This document shows positions 1 to 11,034 of a stretch of 64,000 nt of DNA, piece by piece (positions within the stretch are counted from its first letter, which is position 1; the number at the start of each line of letters is the position of its first letter). The stretch spans positions 20,088,001 to 20,152,000 of the forward strand of contig OU342631.1 in assembly GCA_910589415.1 (NCBI GenBank). The letters are read 5' to 3'. The notes beneath the pieces were generated by a model. That model searched no databases. It had not been told where the DNA came from and saw only the letters and a program-made list of their open reading frames with translations. The DNA comes from Malachius bipustulatus (Eukaryota > Arthropoda > Insecta > Coleoptera > Melyridae). A program made the position numbers and the translations under genes.

Positions 1-563
1 AGAAAAACAGATTTAGATTCAGTTCTTAACTGAAATAGGCCAATATGAAGTCATACTGCTTGCCTTATAGGTTTTTAATTTCTCTATGATATTCGATCTA
101 AAAAGTTGTCTTTTTTTAGAAAAAAAAAGAAGAACAAAAATTTTTGAAAGTTATTTTTTGAAGTTTATTAGTTTTTGGTTTCCATTATTTTTTTCTTATC
201 GAACGACATAAAAAAATAATATGGCGGCCATAAGAAAAACGAAAGTTGACTATGAAAACTCTGGGATCTAGTCGGCTGTGAAAATTTTTGAAACGTCAGA
301 TAAATAGCTTATAACGGCTTATGTAAGGCTACAAAAAATTATTTATTAATTTCCAATGGTAAGAAAGATATTCCAAAAATAAGATTTCTGGATTTTTCAG
401 TTTTTTCAGGATATTTCAGGAACGGTCACAGATATCTTGCATGTTTTGACGGATTCGAGATGGCCACAAGATAGCGCAACTTTTCTCTAATTTAACCGAC
501 CTCGTATCTTCAATGGTGTAGGATATTCCAATACTGGGACCATGGAATTTGCATAACCCTGTA
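1..563. mobile_element. Foldback element, family A, right part only (cut by window edge)
   Basis: This stretch matches, with few differences, the right arm of the palindromic element at 19022-20010: the same order of words is seen, including the shared segments around 220-330 and 400-500, and both end in an ACCCTGTA terminus followed by TA. The left arm would lie before base 1. The open frame on the minus strand here is a by-product of the repeat and is not a gene. Confidence 0.8.
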
Positions 564-565
564 TA

Positions 566-2228
566 ATAAATATTACTTTCTTTAAATTGAAAAAAATGAG
601 TGGTGCTCTTAAATGGCTCAAGTTTCATAGCTTAGATAGTAATTGAAAAAAAATTCGTTTTAGTAGTGGAAACCTTCAAAATGTTTAAAGTTTCCATGAT
701 TGTGACAAATTTACAGGATAGGGTGGAAATTTGGGAAAAGTTTCACAAAAGCAAAGTCATCTAGACTAGATTTCTAAAAAAATATCCTTCCTAGAGAAAG
801 TCAAACGACCTCCTAAAATTACCCCAGTTTGAAAGAAGGAGATTTAATGAATAAATTTAACCTCACCAGAATATATCTTTAATTCTTATCACCCAGCAGG
901 AGTAAAATTACGAGACTTTCTTAATGTCTCAGGTCTTAACTCTATAAATTTTTGAAGGGTTAGGACCTCAAAAAGTAGATGAAAATTTATTATTGAAAGA
1001 GAGCTTCAAAACATTTAAAAAGATTGCAGCACTTTCCAGGTTAGAACGGAGTTAAGGATAGTTAAATAAATATCGTATAAAATAAGTATCTACCCACAAT
1101 TTGAATGAAAAGTTTGACAAGAAAAGATAATAAGTAGTGTAATTCAAAGGATAAAAATAACAAATCCTTCCCTTTTATCCCTTGTAATATTCTTTCCTAC
1201 CAAGTTATTTGTATAGAGATAGAAAGGAAGGAAGTTGTTGAAAATACACACTAGAAGCGGTCAAGTTTTAGTGCTGAAAATGTCAATTCGTGTTACCAAC
1301 CCACCATGTCTACATATAAGTATATGACCTCAATTTAAGAAGCGCCTTTTTGCAGGCTTTTTCCCTCGCAAGTTCCGAGAGGAAAAACAAAACTATGGAA
1401 ATGTTTCTCATAAATTCTTCCACGGACGGTCACTTTATGCTAGAGTCAAATACAAACCGGGAGCGGGCTCGGAGTGAAGTTTGGACATATGCCAACTCTT
1501 GACTGCTGGGGTACTTTTCAGGCTGATTGCCGCTAATTGATAAATTAGTTTAAGTACCTACCCGTGTTAGGCCATTCACTGCTGAATCGTAGGTTGGGTA
1601 AAGGAATTGGCAGATTAGATTTCCTTCATAATCACGCTTAGCTGGTATAAAATTCACTGCCTAAATGTAATTCTCATTTAAATGCTCCTATGTTTCATTT
1701 TATTAGATTTGTTTCCTTTATCAAAAGAACAGTATGAGTTACTTATCTAAGACAATAATAATTTAAGCCACTTTAGACGTCAAAGTATCTGAATTAACTA
1801 TTAACTGAAACGTCTATGAAAGAAAATAGTTCAGAACTATTTCCTTCCGGTAACATATAACCCATTGTCTAGAAGGAAGAAAGTCTGGATCTGGGAACTA
1901 TACTAAAAGAAACAATTAGAGAACAACTTCGTCGTCGAGAAGCATTTTCGATAAAGCAGAAGCGAAGCTGGAAGTTTCTATAGACTAGATTTATTGAGTC
2001 CAATATGTTTGATAGTTAACCTCAGTCGAAAAATTTATTTCAATTATTTTTATAACCGAAAAAGACTTTAGTATATTCGTATTCGATGTTTCCATTCAAT
2101 CCAGACAACTTCTTGACGTAGCAGACATAGGTAGATAAGATATTTCCTTGTCTGATGTTATAGCAGAATAGTTTTCTCTTTAAATATTTTGCAAATATTT
2201 GTACCTATTATGTTTTTATGTTTTATAC
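566..2228. other. AT-rich DNA, no feature recognised
   Basis: No long open frame, no plausible splice-bounded exon and no obvious repeat were seen on either strand. Confidence 0.5.
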
Positions 2229-3284
2229 TACAGGTGTCCCGTAATTAGCGTGCAATACTGTAACAGCAGATTCTTTTTTCAAAAATATGAAAAAAAGTTC
2301 CTATTAAAATAGATCGAGAAATGCTTCCTGAGGGGGCTACAGCCCCCGAAAGGGGAGCACATGAAGATGGTTTTTATTTAATATCGCCGAGCCCGTTGAA
2401 GATAGAAAAGTGAAATTTTGGGAATTTATCAAACTTTTTATGGCCAATAATACGCAATTGCAACAGTTTTTAAATTTCCATTAGGGGAGATCAGATAGGT
2501 GAAGAGTGAGGTTAAAACCACCCTAACTTTTTTTGTACGTACTTCATGCCAGGATTTGATATCAGATTATGAAAGGCTGAAGTTTTTTACACAAAAAAGG
2601 TCGTCTTGTTGAATTTTGATAGCATACACCGTTTTCGCTTGACATCGATTTTAAAATTACCTTAAATGGCATAAAAATTTAAAATGAAACACAACTAGAG
2701 AAAAAGTTGCTGGTAATTTTTTTTTACTCGAGCAACTGCTCAAAATGACAATTTTCAAACAACCAGTCACTTTATTATATCCCGTGATCCACGGCCTACG
2801 TTGAATATTTTTCTCTAGTTGTATTTCATTATGAATTTTTATGCCATGTAAGGTAATTTTCAAATCGATTTTAAGCGAAAACGGTGCATGTTATCGAAAT
2901 TCAACCAGACGACCTTTTTTGTGTAAAAAACTTCAACATTTCATAATCTGATATCAAATCCTGGCATGAAGTACGTACAAAAAAAGTTAGGGTGGTTTTA
3001 ACCTCACTCTTCACCTATCTGACCCCCCTAATAGAAATATTAAAATTTTTGTAATTGAATCTTATTGGCCATAAAAAGTTTGATAAATTCCCAAAATTTC
3101 ACTTTTCTATCTTGAACGGGTTCGGAGGTATTAAATAAAAACCATCTTCATGGGCTCCCCTTTCGGGGGCTGTAGTCCCCTTAGGAAGCATTTCTCGACC
3201 TATTTTTATAGGAACTTTTTTTCATATTTTTGAAAATAGAATCTGCTGTTTCAGTATTTCACGCTAATTACGGGATACCCTGTA
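2229..3284. mobile_element. Foldback (long inverted repeat) element
   Basis: The two halves are inverted copies of each other. The left end TACAGGTGTCCCGTAATT is mirrored at 3267-3284, and words such as the conserved GGGGCTGTAG-type segment (near 2335 and, inverted, near 3165) and the TTTTTGTACGTACTTCATGCC segment (2529-2549, mirrored near 2965) recur in opposite orientation. The centre is near 2757. The arms are about 500 bp with scattered mismatches. No transposase is encoded, so this is a non-autonomous hairpin element, probably mobilised by a cut-and-paste transposase with a TA target. Confidence 0.9.
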
Positions 3285-6200
3285 TACAGTGCTTCTCAAA
3301 AGTAACAGATAAATTCATTTTCTCAGTTAAGATTTGTATTACCTATATGAAAAAAAACGAAAATGACGTCTTATCTGAAACGATCTATAGTCACTTCTTA
3401 TGACTCAGTAAACCTCACTTCTTACTTTCACTATACTTTACGCTCCCTAGGATGACTATATTTTATTGATTCCGTACTAAGATTCCACTACACTCTTTCA
3501 AACTTCACTTCTCTACTTTCTCTTTGATACGTCATTGTTCGTCAATATAATTATTAAACTCTTTCACAATATGTTCTTTTATACATGACTTTTATTTATT
3601 TCCACATAACTTTTCATCAAACACTCTACGCTGCACTAAAACAAAGCTGTAGCTATTATTTGATACACCTTCAAAACTGTACTGACTTGCGCCGATCGGT
3701 CGTCAAAAACAGAAATTCTTTCGAAACGTCAAGAGATGGGCCACTGTCATGTCGAGAATTGACGCCAACTAAAATGCTTATTGTTCCATATAACCTCACT
3801 CGATTCCAGACTCCAGATTCTCTGATTACATTTTTTTTTCAATACTTTATTACAGTCCAATTACTGTGATATTTACTACATGATCCAAAGAAAGATAAAA
3901 CTTTAAAGCAGACAGAAAACTCAACTGCACGAACAGAGTCAAACTGTGTTGAGAGATCTGTTGTTACAACAGCTTAGGAGAAGCCATTATGTGACTATAT
4001 TACGGAATATACTTCGGATGAAAAATCTTACGGACTTAATACTGCAGCAGTCGGGCAACTGGTGCACGAAATGACCTTATAGAATTGTACCTAAAGCACC
4101 TGAAAGCTGCAAGTCTGCCAGGAAAGACTGGCTGCGCGCATTATTAAAAGAACCACATGCTCAGTTTTTCGAAAGCCCACCTTACTCTTTATCAGGATTT
4201 ACCTCCTTCAGCAGACATAATGTTGGATTCAACCTTAGAAATACTCAATTATTAATAAAACATATTTTTAACTTATAAGGAGCAAAAACTTTCTTCAAGG
4301 AGATGAATTTATGTTTCCGAATTATTATTCCTTAAGATTAATAAGGCATTTAATTAAATATTCCCATGAGCAGACCTTCCGACCTTATGTATGATAATCA
4401 TGAGTATAATGAGAGAGAGCTTTATACTTTTATTCAAATTATAATCTGCAGCTACAGGCTACAGTATGAAGGATTTCTTTAATGAGCATGTTTTATTTTT
4501 ATTAATAGACATTTGAACTTGGTGAATAGCTAAAGTTTGACAGCAGGTAGTAGGTAAGTAAGATAGGTAAGTAAGGTACGTAAGTAGTTTGGTAAGATAT
4601 AGACAGTAGCAAAACATGCAATAATTACTCCAAAAATATTTGCAGGCTTACCACAAGCATCCAAGAAAAGACAACTGTAAAGAGGCGGAATATCTAAAAC
4701 AAGTGGAATTCTAAGCAGTGTTTCAAAATTTCCAGAATTACTTTTTTAAATCAAGTTATTAATTAAAATTATTAAATGAATATTGTAATTCAAGAAAGAC
4801 ATGTTAGATAATAATATATTTTTTAATAAGCAGAAATATTTAAAGGTTCAATTCTATGTATATTTTACAAAAAAATAATGTCAAATTTTTGTTAGCTAAA
4901 TTTAATTAAATAAATTCTTCCCGTATCTGAAAGGGAGGTAAAAAATAAAAGTTAAAATGAAAAAATTCCTCCTGTCAGTTTTTGGGATTAAAGGGACAAC
5001 ATAGTGAGAAGCAACACGAGCACGCGGCCGAAGACTCCGACTGCGTGAGGTGCGAGTTGCCGGGATACGCGGGCGATCGATAGAGTCCTCCTGCACAGCC
5101 AGGACCAGGCACAGGACTCCACAGTCCAAGCCGTGCCTACTCCAAAGTACTTGCTATTAACGCTCAACGTAATAGCTAACCGCATCTCCATTGTCTAGAA
5201 TTTATTACTAATTTTCTCGTTAGAGAAAAACAGAAAAGAAAACCTTTAAAAAACGTTAAATGAACGAGCATAAAAAAGAAAAGAGTCTAGAATCATCTAG
5301 CTTAGAAGAATTTGTTGAGCTGCTGCGTATGTGCAAACGTAAAAACTTTATAATTCTCTTACAGATTACTCTGCAGAGCGGCATCTGCATTAAATATCGC
5401 GCCTAAGCTCAAACAACTCTTTGGAATCGGGAGGGAGACTCTACAGGTTAGCGCCAGGCACATATTTTCCAGTGAATTATTAATCAAAATCTGTCAGCGG
5501 TGTGCTTTTGTCGACCTAGTTTTGTATTATTTAATTCGTTTGCTCATGAATACTGTACTTTATTTAACTGGAAAGAGTTTCGAGAGTCACCATGAATGAA
5601 ACTCCGCGAGCTGCGAATAAGTTCGTGTTCAATCTGAATATTTTAGGGCTGAAAAGCATCCGCTAATAATAATTGTTGCGAATGATTTCAGAATTAGATT
5701 CGCCGCAAAATCCAGGACAAGGAGCCTCAGATGAATTCTTGATTCTAGGGAATATCAAAAACATATTTTCATCAGGTTCACTTTATAAAGATCGAATTTT
5801 AGCCTATACTTTGCCTATTCATGGACGAATATTTTGTTTTGATGACCTACCCTAAACCGACGACGCACCCCAGAATGTCAAATGTTATTTATTGAAACAT
5901 AAACGAAGTTTACGAGGATCTCAATATTTTAGGGTTGATAAGAATCGGTTAATAATTCTCGCGATTTATTTCAGAAATATTTTATTACAAGCAACAGTAA
6001 TCTTCATAATTGGTCTCCGGTCGTTCTGATAGGTTCAAGAATTTCTGCTTAAAGGTGCTTTATGAAATAATCTATTTTTTTTGTGGCACAAAGATCGAAG
6101 GTCTTGCGTGACAGAATTCATGAAAGAATAACAGCAATCTTTCCCATAAATTCACCTCAGCATCCCTAAATATGAAACTTATAAGAAGACTCTTGGAACG

Positions 6201-7775
6201 AGTCTTCGATCTGTGCACAGGTACTCTTTCGGGTATAGTGGGAAAATCTCTGAGCAAGAGAAGCAAAAAAATATCATAATGGAGAATAATGACGTAAATA
6301 TTGAATTTGAAAGAGTGACGTATGTCGATGAAATCCTCATCGGGATTGGAAACCACATGCCGGAACCACCACGACTTTTTGAGCAATGAATAAGACCGCA
6401 CAACTATGAACGTGACAGCATATCTCGTACTAGCGGCTAAAACTGCCCCCAATAACTATCCTTCAAAGACAAGCAGGACGTCTTTCACGGATATTTGCGA
6501 TACATCTTTTTCCGTAGTTCGCATGACTTGATTCAATAAACTTATATGAAAATTGTGTCGGACTTCCTAGAAAAAGATCTTAAGGAAGAGAGTTTTTTAT
6601 CGACATTTTCCTGCTGTTGACGTGCTATAATTGGAAGTTCTTTAGGCGAGCCAGTTTACTTCTTATTTTGTTTTTCACTGTCAGATTTTTTAGTTTTTCG
6701 GTCTGATAAAGGCACCAATTTAAAATTTCTGAGATTTTTTGCTCAGGGTTTTTCTTTGCTTGAACTATGATGGGTGATTTGATTGCAGAATAATTATTTA
6801 ATTATACTCAAGAATATCTTCTTCTAAAACTGGTTGCGGGGAAATTGTCTCTGTGAATTGCGTTAACAAATGGAAAACAATAAATGCTACACTGGTTGCT
6901 GCTCGTGCTCAGTAGTTTTTCTTATCTTGACCGTAATAATTATAGAATTATCTTAGGTTATGATTAATTTTCCTGATTATTCTAACTTACAGCGCATTTC
7001 ATATTTCGCCTACATTTTACAGAACCCAGATAAACTAAATGATGAAAAACGGCCCATGTCCCCGATGTTAACAACAAGTCAATCACATTTTATACAGCCT
7101 TCCATTTATCATTGTATCGGCTAATTTACCGCAAATCTACACCAAACCTGAACAAGGATAAAACATGTCATTCCAGTAGCGCATCCTCAAATTCAAATGA
7201 ATGGCCTGTCGGGAAAATGTTGTCAAACGAACAAAACTGTTGATGATTATGGCGCAGCTATGGAAAGTCTGCATTAAGGGGGATGAAGGGATGGAAACAG
7301 TGACTGAAGTGATGCGCTCTCTCAATAATTCAACCAGACGAGAAAGGATGAATTGGGGGAAGTAATACTTTAATTATTCCAGAAAAAGAAACATTACCTG
7401 TTTCCAGAATTCAAAGCCTGGTTAATTGTTCCTGACGGAATCCGAATCGTGCTGCTTAAGATTCTAGCGGGTAGGTAGGTATTAAGAATTTACTTTGTTG
7501 CTGATGAATAAATTCTGGCGTTCTCATTACATAAAATTAGCGATTTAGCATTAGGTTATGAGCTTTCAAGATTATTACTGGTTATATAATGCTTATTTTT
7601 TAGAAATGGTGTAATAGTTGTTACAATCAACTTGTTAAAAAGCTCTTATAGAAAACTCTAATTGTCAATAATAATTATTAATTTTCCCATCAGGATAGCT
7701 TATGCAAAATTATTTAGGAAATGAAGCATAAATGCAAATTTACCACTAAATAACTTTGATATACATATATGTATA
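3285..7775. other. Mostly unassigned DNA with one GC-rich patch
   Basis: No gene is supported. A GC-rich patch at about 4985-5190 stands out from the AT-rich surroundings and has two short overlapping minus-strand frames with hydrophobic stretches, but no good donor or start could be assigned. A short (GTAA)-type simple repeat lies at about 4546-4600. A minus-strand frame at 6072-6452 resembles nothing I know. Confidence 0.45.
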
Positions 7776-7890
7776 TAATAGAAGATTTTAGTCGAGCATA
7801 AATTAATAACATAAAAATAATTAGTGGGCTTTTGGCTCGAATAGTGAAGCGAGCTCCAAGGCAATCGGCAAGCAGAGCCATCTGACGGAA

Positions 7891-7936
7891 GACACAGACA
7901 GCTGTTTCGACCTCCTTGTGGTCTCTTCAGTGTGCC
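7891..7936 (-). ncRNA. Hammerhead ribozyme (left arm copy)
   Basis: This is the inverted copy of the ribozyme at 8363-8408, read on the minus strand from 7936 down to 7891. All core elements are conserved: the CUGAAGA box, a 4-bp stem II, GAAA, the palindromic CAGCUG stem III and UC before the cleavage site. It is bounded by a 6-bp stem I formed by the outermost bases. Confidence 0.75.
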
Positions 7937-8362
7937 ACATCCATGCAGAGGTTGCTTTGCCGAATGCCTGGACCGCTTTTAATCCTTAAGCCAAACCCAT
8001 TAGCACGGTTCCCCGTGTCATCATGGGTTCAGCGACATCTATCTGTCGCTTTTTTTTATGTTATTAATTTATGCTCGACTAAAATCTTCTATTATTATTA
8101 TAATTATTACTTTATGGGCGAATAAGAGATGGCGGTGTCTTCCAGTTGTTGGTATAGCACTGCCACAGAGAGACTTGTCAAATCCTCCAAACCGAGGAGT
8201 CAGGTTTCCTAGAGGGCGCAAGCTGACAATGCGGCTGGTGGCTCCGTCATCGACAGATAGATGTCGCTGAACCCATGATGACACGGGGAACCGTGCTAAT
8301 GGGTTTGGCTTAAGGATTAAAAGCGGTCCAGGCATTCGGCAAAGCAACCTCTGCATGGATGT

Positions 8363-8408
8363 GGCACACTGAAGAGACCACAAGGAGGTCGAAACAGCTG
8401 TCTGTGTC
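8363..8408 (+). ncRNA. Hammerhead ribozyme (right arm copy)
   Basis: Every invariant hammerhead element is visible in order. Stem I 5' strand GGCACA (8363-8368) pairs with UGUGUC (8403-8408). The core CUGAAGA is at 8369-8375. Stem II GACC/GGUC (8376-8379 and 8387-8390) closes a 7-base loop. GAAA is at 8391-8394, followed by the self-complementary CAGCUG and then UC, so cleavage is predicted after C8402. Stem III is only a few pairs without a real loop, the form described for Penelope-like retroelements, where activity may need a dimer. Cleavage itself is inferred. Confidence 0.75.
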
Positions 8409-8492
8409 TTCCGTCAGATGGCTCTGCTTGCCGATTGCCTTGGAGCTCGCTTCACTATTCGAGCCAAAAGTCCACTAATTATTTTTATGTTA

Positions 8493-10175
8493 TATATGTA
8501 TATATGTATATCCTAGGATGATGAATTTTGGAAAACCACTTTTTGATGACCTCGGAGTCAGAATCAGTAGACATTTGATGAGTTTGGGTGATTTTTGCAA
8601 AGTGGCGTGTCATCCTCAGTAATATGTTTTCTCATTAAAAGAAACACTAATGATTGTTTTTAAGATTTACAAATAAAACTAAGTTTAATCTATTATAATT
8701 AAGTAGCTAAATCTTGGAAATAGATTTTATGGTTATAGGTATATGTGGCAACATTGTGTAAAAAATCATGGGCTTAAAAGCTTTAGCTTTCCAATGACGT
8801 ACCTGGTGAGAAAGAAAAGACAATAATTATTTCATATGGCAGTTTTTTTTTCAATAAGGGCTACGATTATACATAAAAACCGAAAAACACGACCCAATAA
8901 TGATTCCTCGTTCTACTTCAGACTTCGTAATAAGAAATCGCATAGCACAGATCCATTAAATCCCTTGAATATGGCATAATGCTGATCCGAAAAGAGCAAA
9001 ACGCCTGGAAAAAATTACAGGGCATTAATGAAGAATCAAAGAAGGATTTCATTTCGACTATGACGAAAAACAGAAAGAAAAATCCGCATGAGGAGGGAAA
9101 GACAATCAGAATGTGGCGGAAATCGCAGCCCTGTTCACCAGAGACAGTGAAGTGTGGCAGAAGGGCTTTAGAAGATTTAAATTTCTGCCTCGACTCCGCT
9201 AGGACGTTTCGAAAGAGACTAATAGAATAGGCCTTAATATCGCTCTCGCTACTCGAAATACTCAAAAGGCTTCAATAACCGACTCGTGGAGGATCGGTAA
9301 ATTGAGTTGAATTTTTAAACGGAAAATCGACTATCATTAAGTCTGGGTTCGTACAGAAATGATAAAAAATGCTGAGATATACCTTTCGATAAGATATTCC
9401 ATTTATTTTAAATTCTGAAAGAAGTATAGGTATAACTAAAACCTCCCTGATATGGCTTGAACAGGTATTAATTATACATCAACGTTTTTCTTCACAGAAA
9501 TTATTTATTTTCTTACATTTTTTGCGTCTACCTGATACTTAGTAACCCACAAAATTGTATATAATTGCTTAAAAAAAATTAAATTATGTTCGTTACAAAA
9601 CGACTACACGTAAAAATAATAAAAAAAATTGAATGTTCTTATCCGATTTTCATTTGTTTGCAAGTTATAACGTAATTACAAATAAAGAAAGTTTTATTTT
9701 TATTAATGATAGCGGTATTGCAGTAAATGTCCAAAAATACACTGTCACTTCAAAACTTGAAAACAAAAATGAAGATCGGATAAGTTGATCGCAAAACTTT
9801 TTTTTTTTTTGTATTTTTTATGAACCAGTTAGGGTGGTGTGAATCCAAATTTGCAACTTCGAAAAACTTGTACTCACTGCGAGCCACACAAAAAAATTAA
9901 AAATTTTTTGGACTTTTTAATTTTTTTCTCTAAAGCTCATAAACTATGCGTTCTTCCACAAACAAAAATCAGTGTTTTTTCAAAGTAAATTGAATTTGTA
10001 ACAATTCAAGTCCAACCGCAGCTCTATACTATAAACTATATAGGGATCAAACCATTACCTTTCGAAGATTATTCATTTTTCTCTAGAATTGACAATTTCA
10101 AGGCTTTTTCCTGTCCGGAGCAAAATATTGGTAAAATCGCTCGTTATATGAGAAAATTCATTTAAAATTAAATTA
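8493..10175. other. Unassigned DNA
   Basis: No gene supported. A lysine-rich plus-strand frame at 8979-9230 (83 codons) has no recognisable domain and overlaps an equally long frame on the other strand. The rest is AT-rich with homopolymer runs near 9800-9830. Confidence 0.4.
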
Positions 10176-11034
10176 TACAGGGTGATTTGTATAACCTGAA
10201 ATATACAAATATGTCGAAAAGTGCGCATTCTAGCGAAAAAGTGGTTTTGTTCAATGTGGGACATAGTTTAAACACAAAAACTTCCCTGCACCCCTCACCC
10301 TTTTCCCAATATCTCGAAACGTAAGCGCTCTGCGGAAAAATGTTTTCTACAAAAGTGGTTTTGTTCAGTGGAGGACATCGTTTGAACACAAAAACCGCCC
10401 TATACCCCTCATCCCTTGCGAAGGAGTGAATTTTGAAATTTTAAATAACAACCCCTATTTTTGATTGCAAATTCGTATTTAGTGAAAACGAATTTGTATT
10501 CAGTGTGTTGGGTAAGTCTAACGCAATTTTCTGTCGTTGAATACGAATTCGCAAAAAATTGGGGTTTTTATTTAAAATTTCAAAGTTACATACCCACTCT
10601 ATTGCAAGGGATGAGGGATGTAGGGCTTTTGTGTTTAAATGATGTTCCACACTGAACTAAACTACTTTTGAAGAAAACTTTTCTCGCACAGTGCTTACTT
10701 TTTAACATATTAGGAGATATAAACAAAATCAAATTTCTTTGATTACAGTGCATCTATGAATAATGGTAAAAAAAAGTTTCAGTAAAGTCTCACGCATTTT
10801 TTGTCGCTGGAATAGTAATTTGCAATAAAAAAATATGGGCTGCTATTTAAAATTTAAAAGTTACCCCTACTCCCTTGCAAGTAGCGAGGAGTGTAGAGCG
10901 AGGAGCGAGACGTGCTTTTTGTGTTTAAAAGATATCCCCCATCGAACAAAACCTTTTTTCTAAAAAACTTTTTTCCGCGGAATGCGCACTTTTCGAGGTA
11001 TTTGGATATTTCAGTTTATAAGAATCACCCCGTA
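10176..11034. mobile_element. Foldback element with internally repeated arms
   Basis: The ends TACAGGGTGATTTGTATAA (10176-) and its inverted counterpart finishing at 11034 form terminal inverted repeats flanked by TA. Within the arms a motif pairing a GTGGTTTTGTTCA-like word with an ACACAAAAAC-like word is repeated twice on the left (about 10236-10280 and 10350-10400) and appears inverted on the right (about 10630-10680 and 10915-10960). The arms are therefore themselves built of tandem copies. The centre is near 10490-10540. No transposase frame is present. Confidence 0.85.

Larger units (their letters stand above)
7776..8492. mobile_element. Penelope-like palindromic fragment carrying hammerhead ribozymes
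   Basis: Two 242-bp arms, 7807-8048 and 8251-8492, are inverted copies of each other with very few differences. A second, smaller inverted pair (7776-7815 and 8055-8094) interlocks with them, giving the order A-B-A'-spacer-B'. Each B arm contains a complete hammerhead ribozyme core (see separate entries). Hammerheads with this very short stem III are known in the pseudo-LTRs of Penelope-like retroelements, and such elements often leave inverted terminal copies. No reverse transcriptase frame remains here. The open frames in this stretch on both strands are by-products of the palindrome. The Penelope assignment is an inference from the ribozyme and the inverted layout. Confidence 0.7.

Noticed and set aside
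6072..6452. 126-codon minus-strand frame
   Set aside because: No recognised domain, overlapping frame of similar length, and no splice context. A distant resemblance of the region to transposon sequence could not be supported.
7916..8383. Opposite-strand frames with the same N-terminal protein sequence
   Set aside because: They are the two arms of one palindrome read in each direction, over the hammerhead region.
8979..9230. Lysine-rich 83-codon plus-strand frame
   Set aside because: An equally long frame lies opposite; no domain, no splice support.
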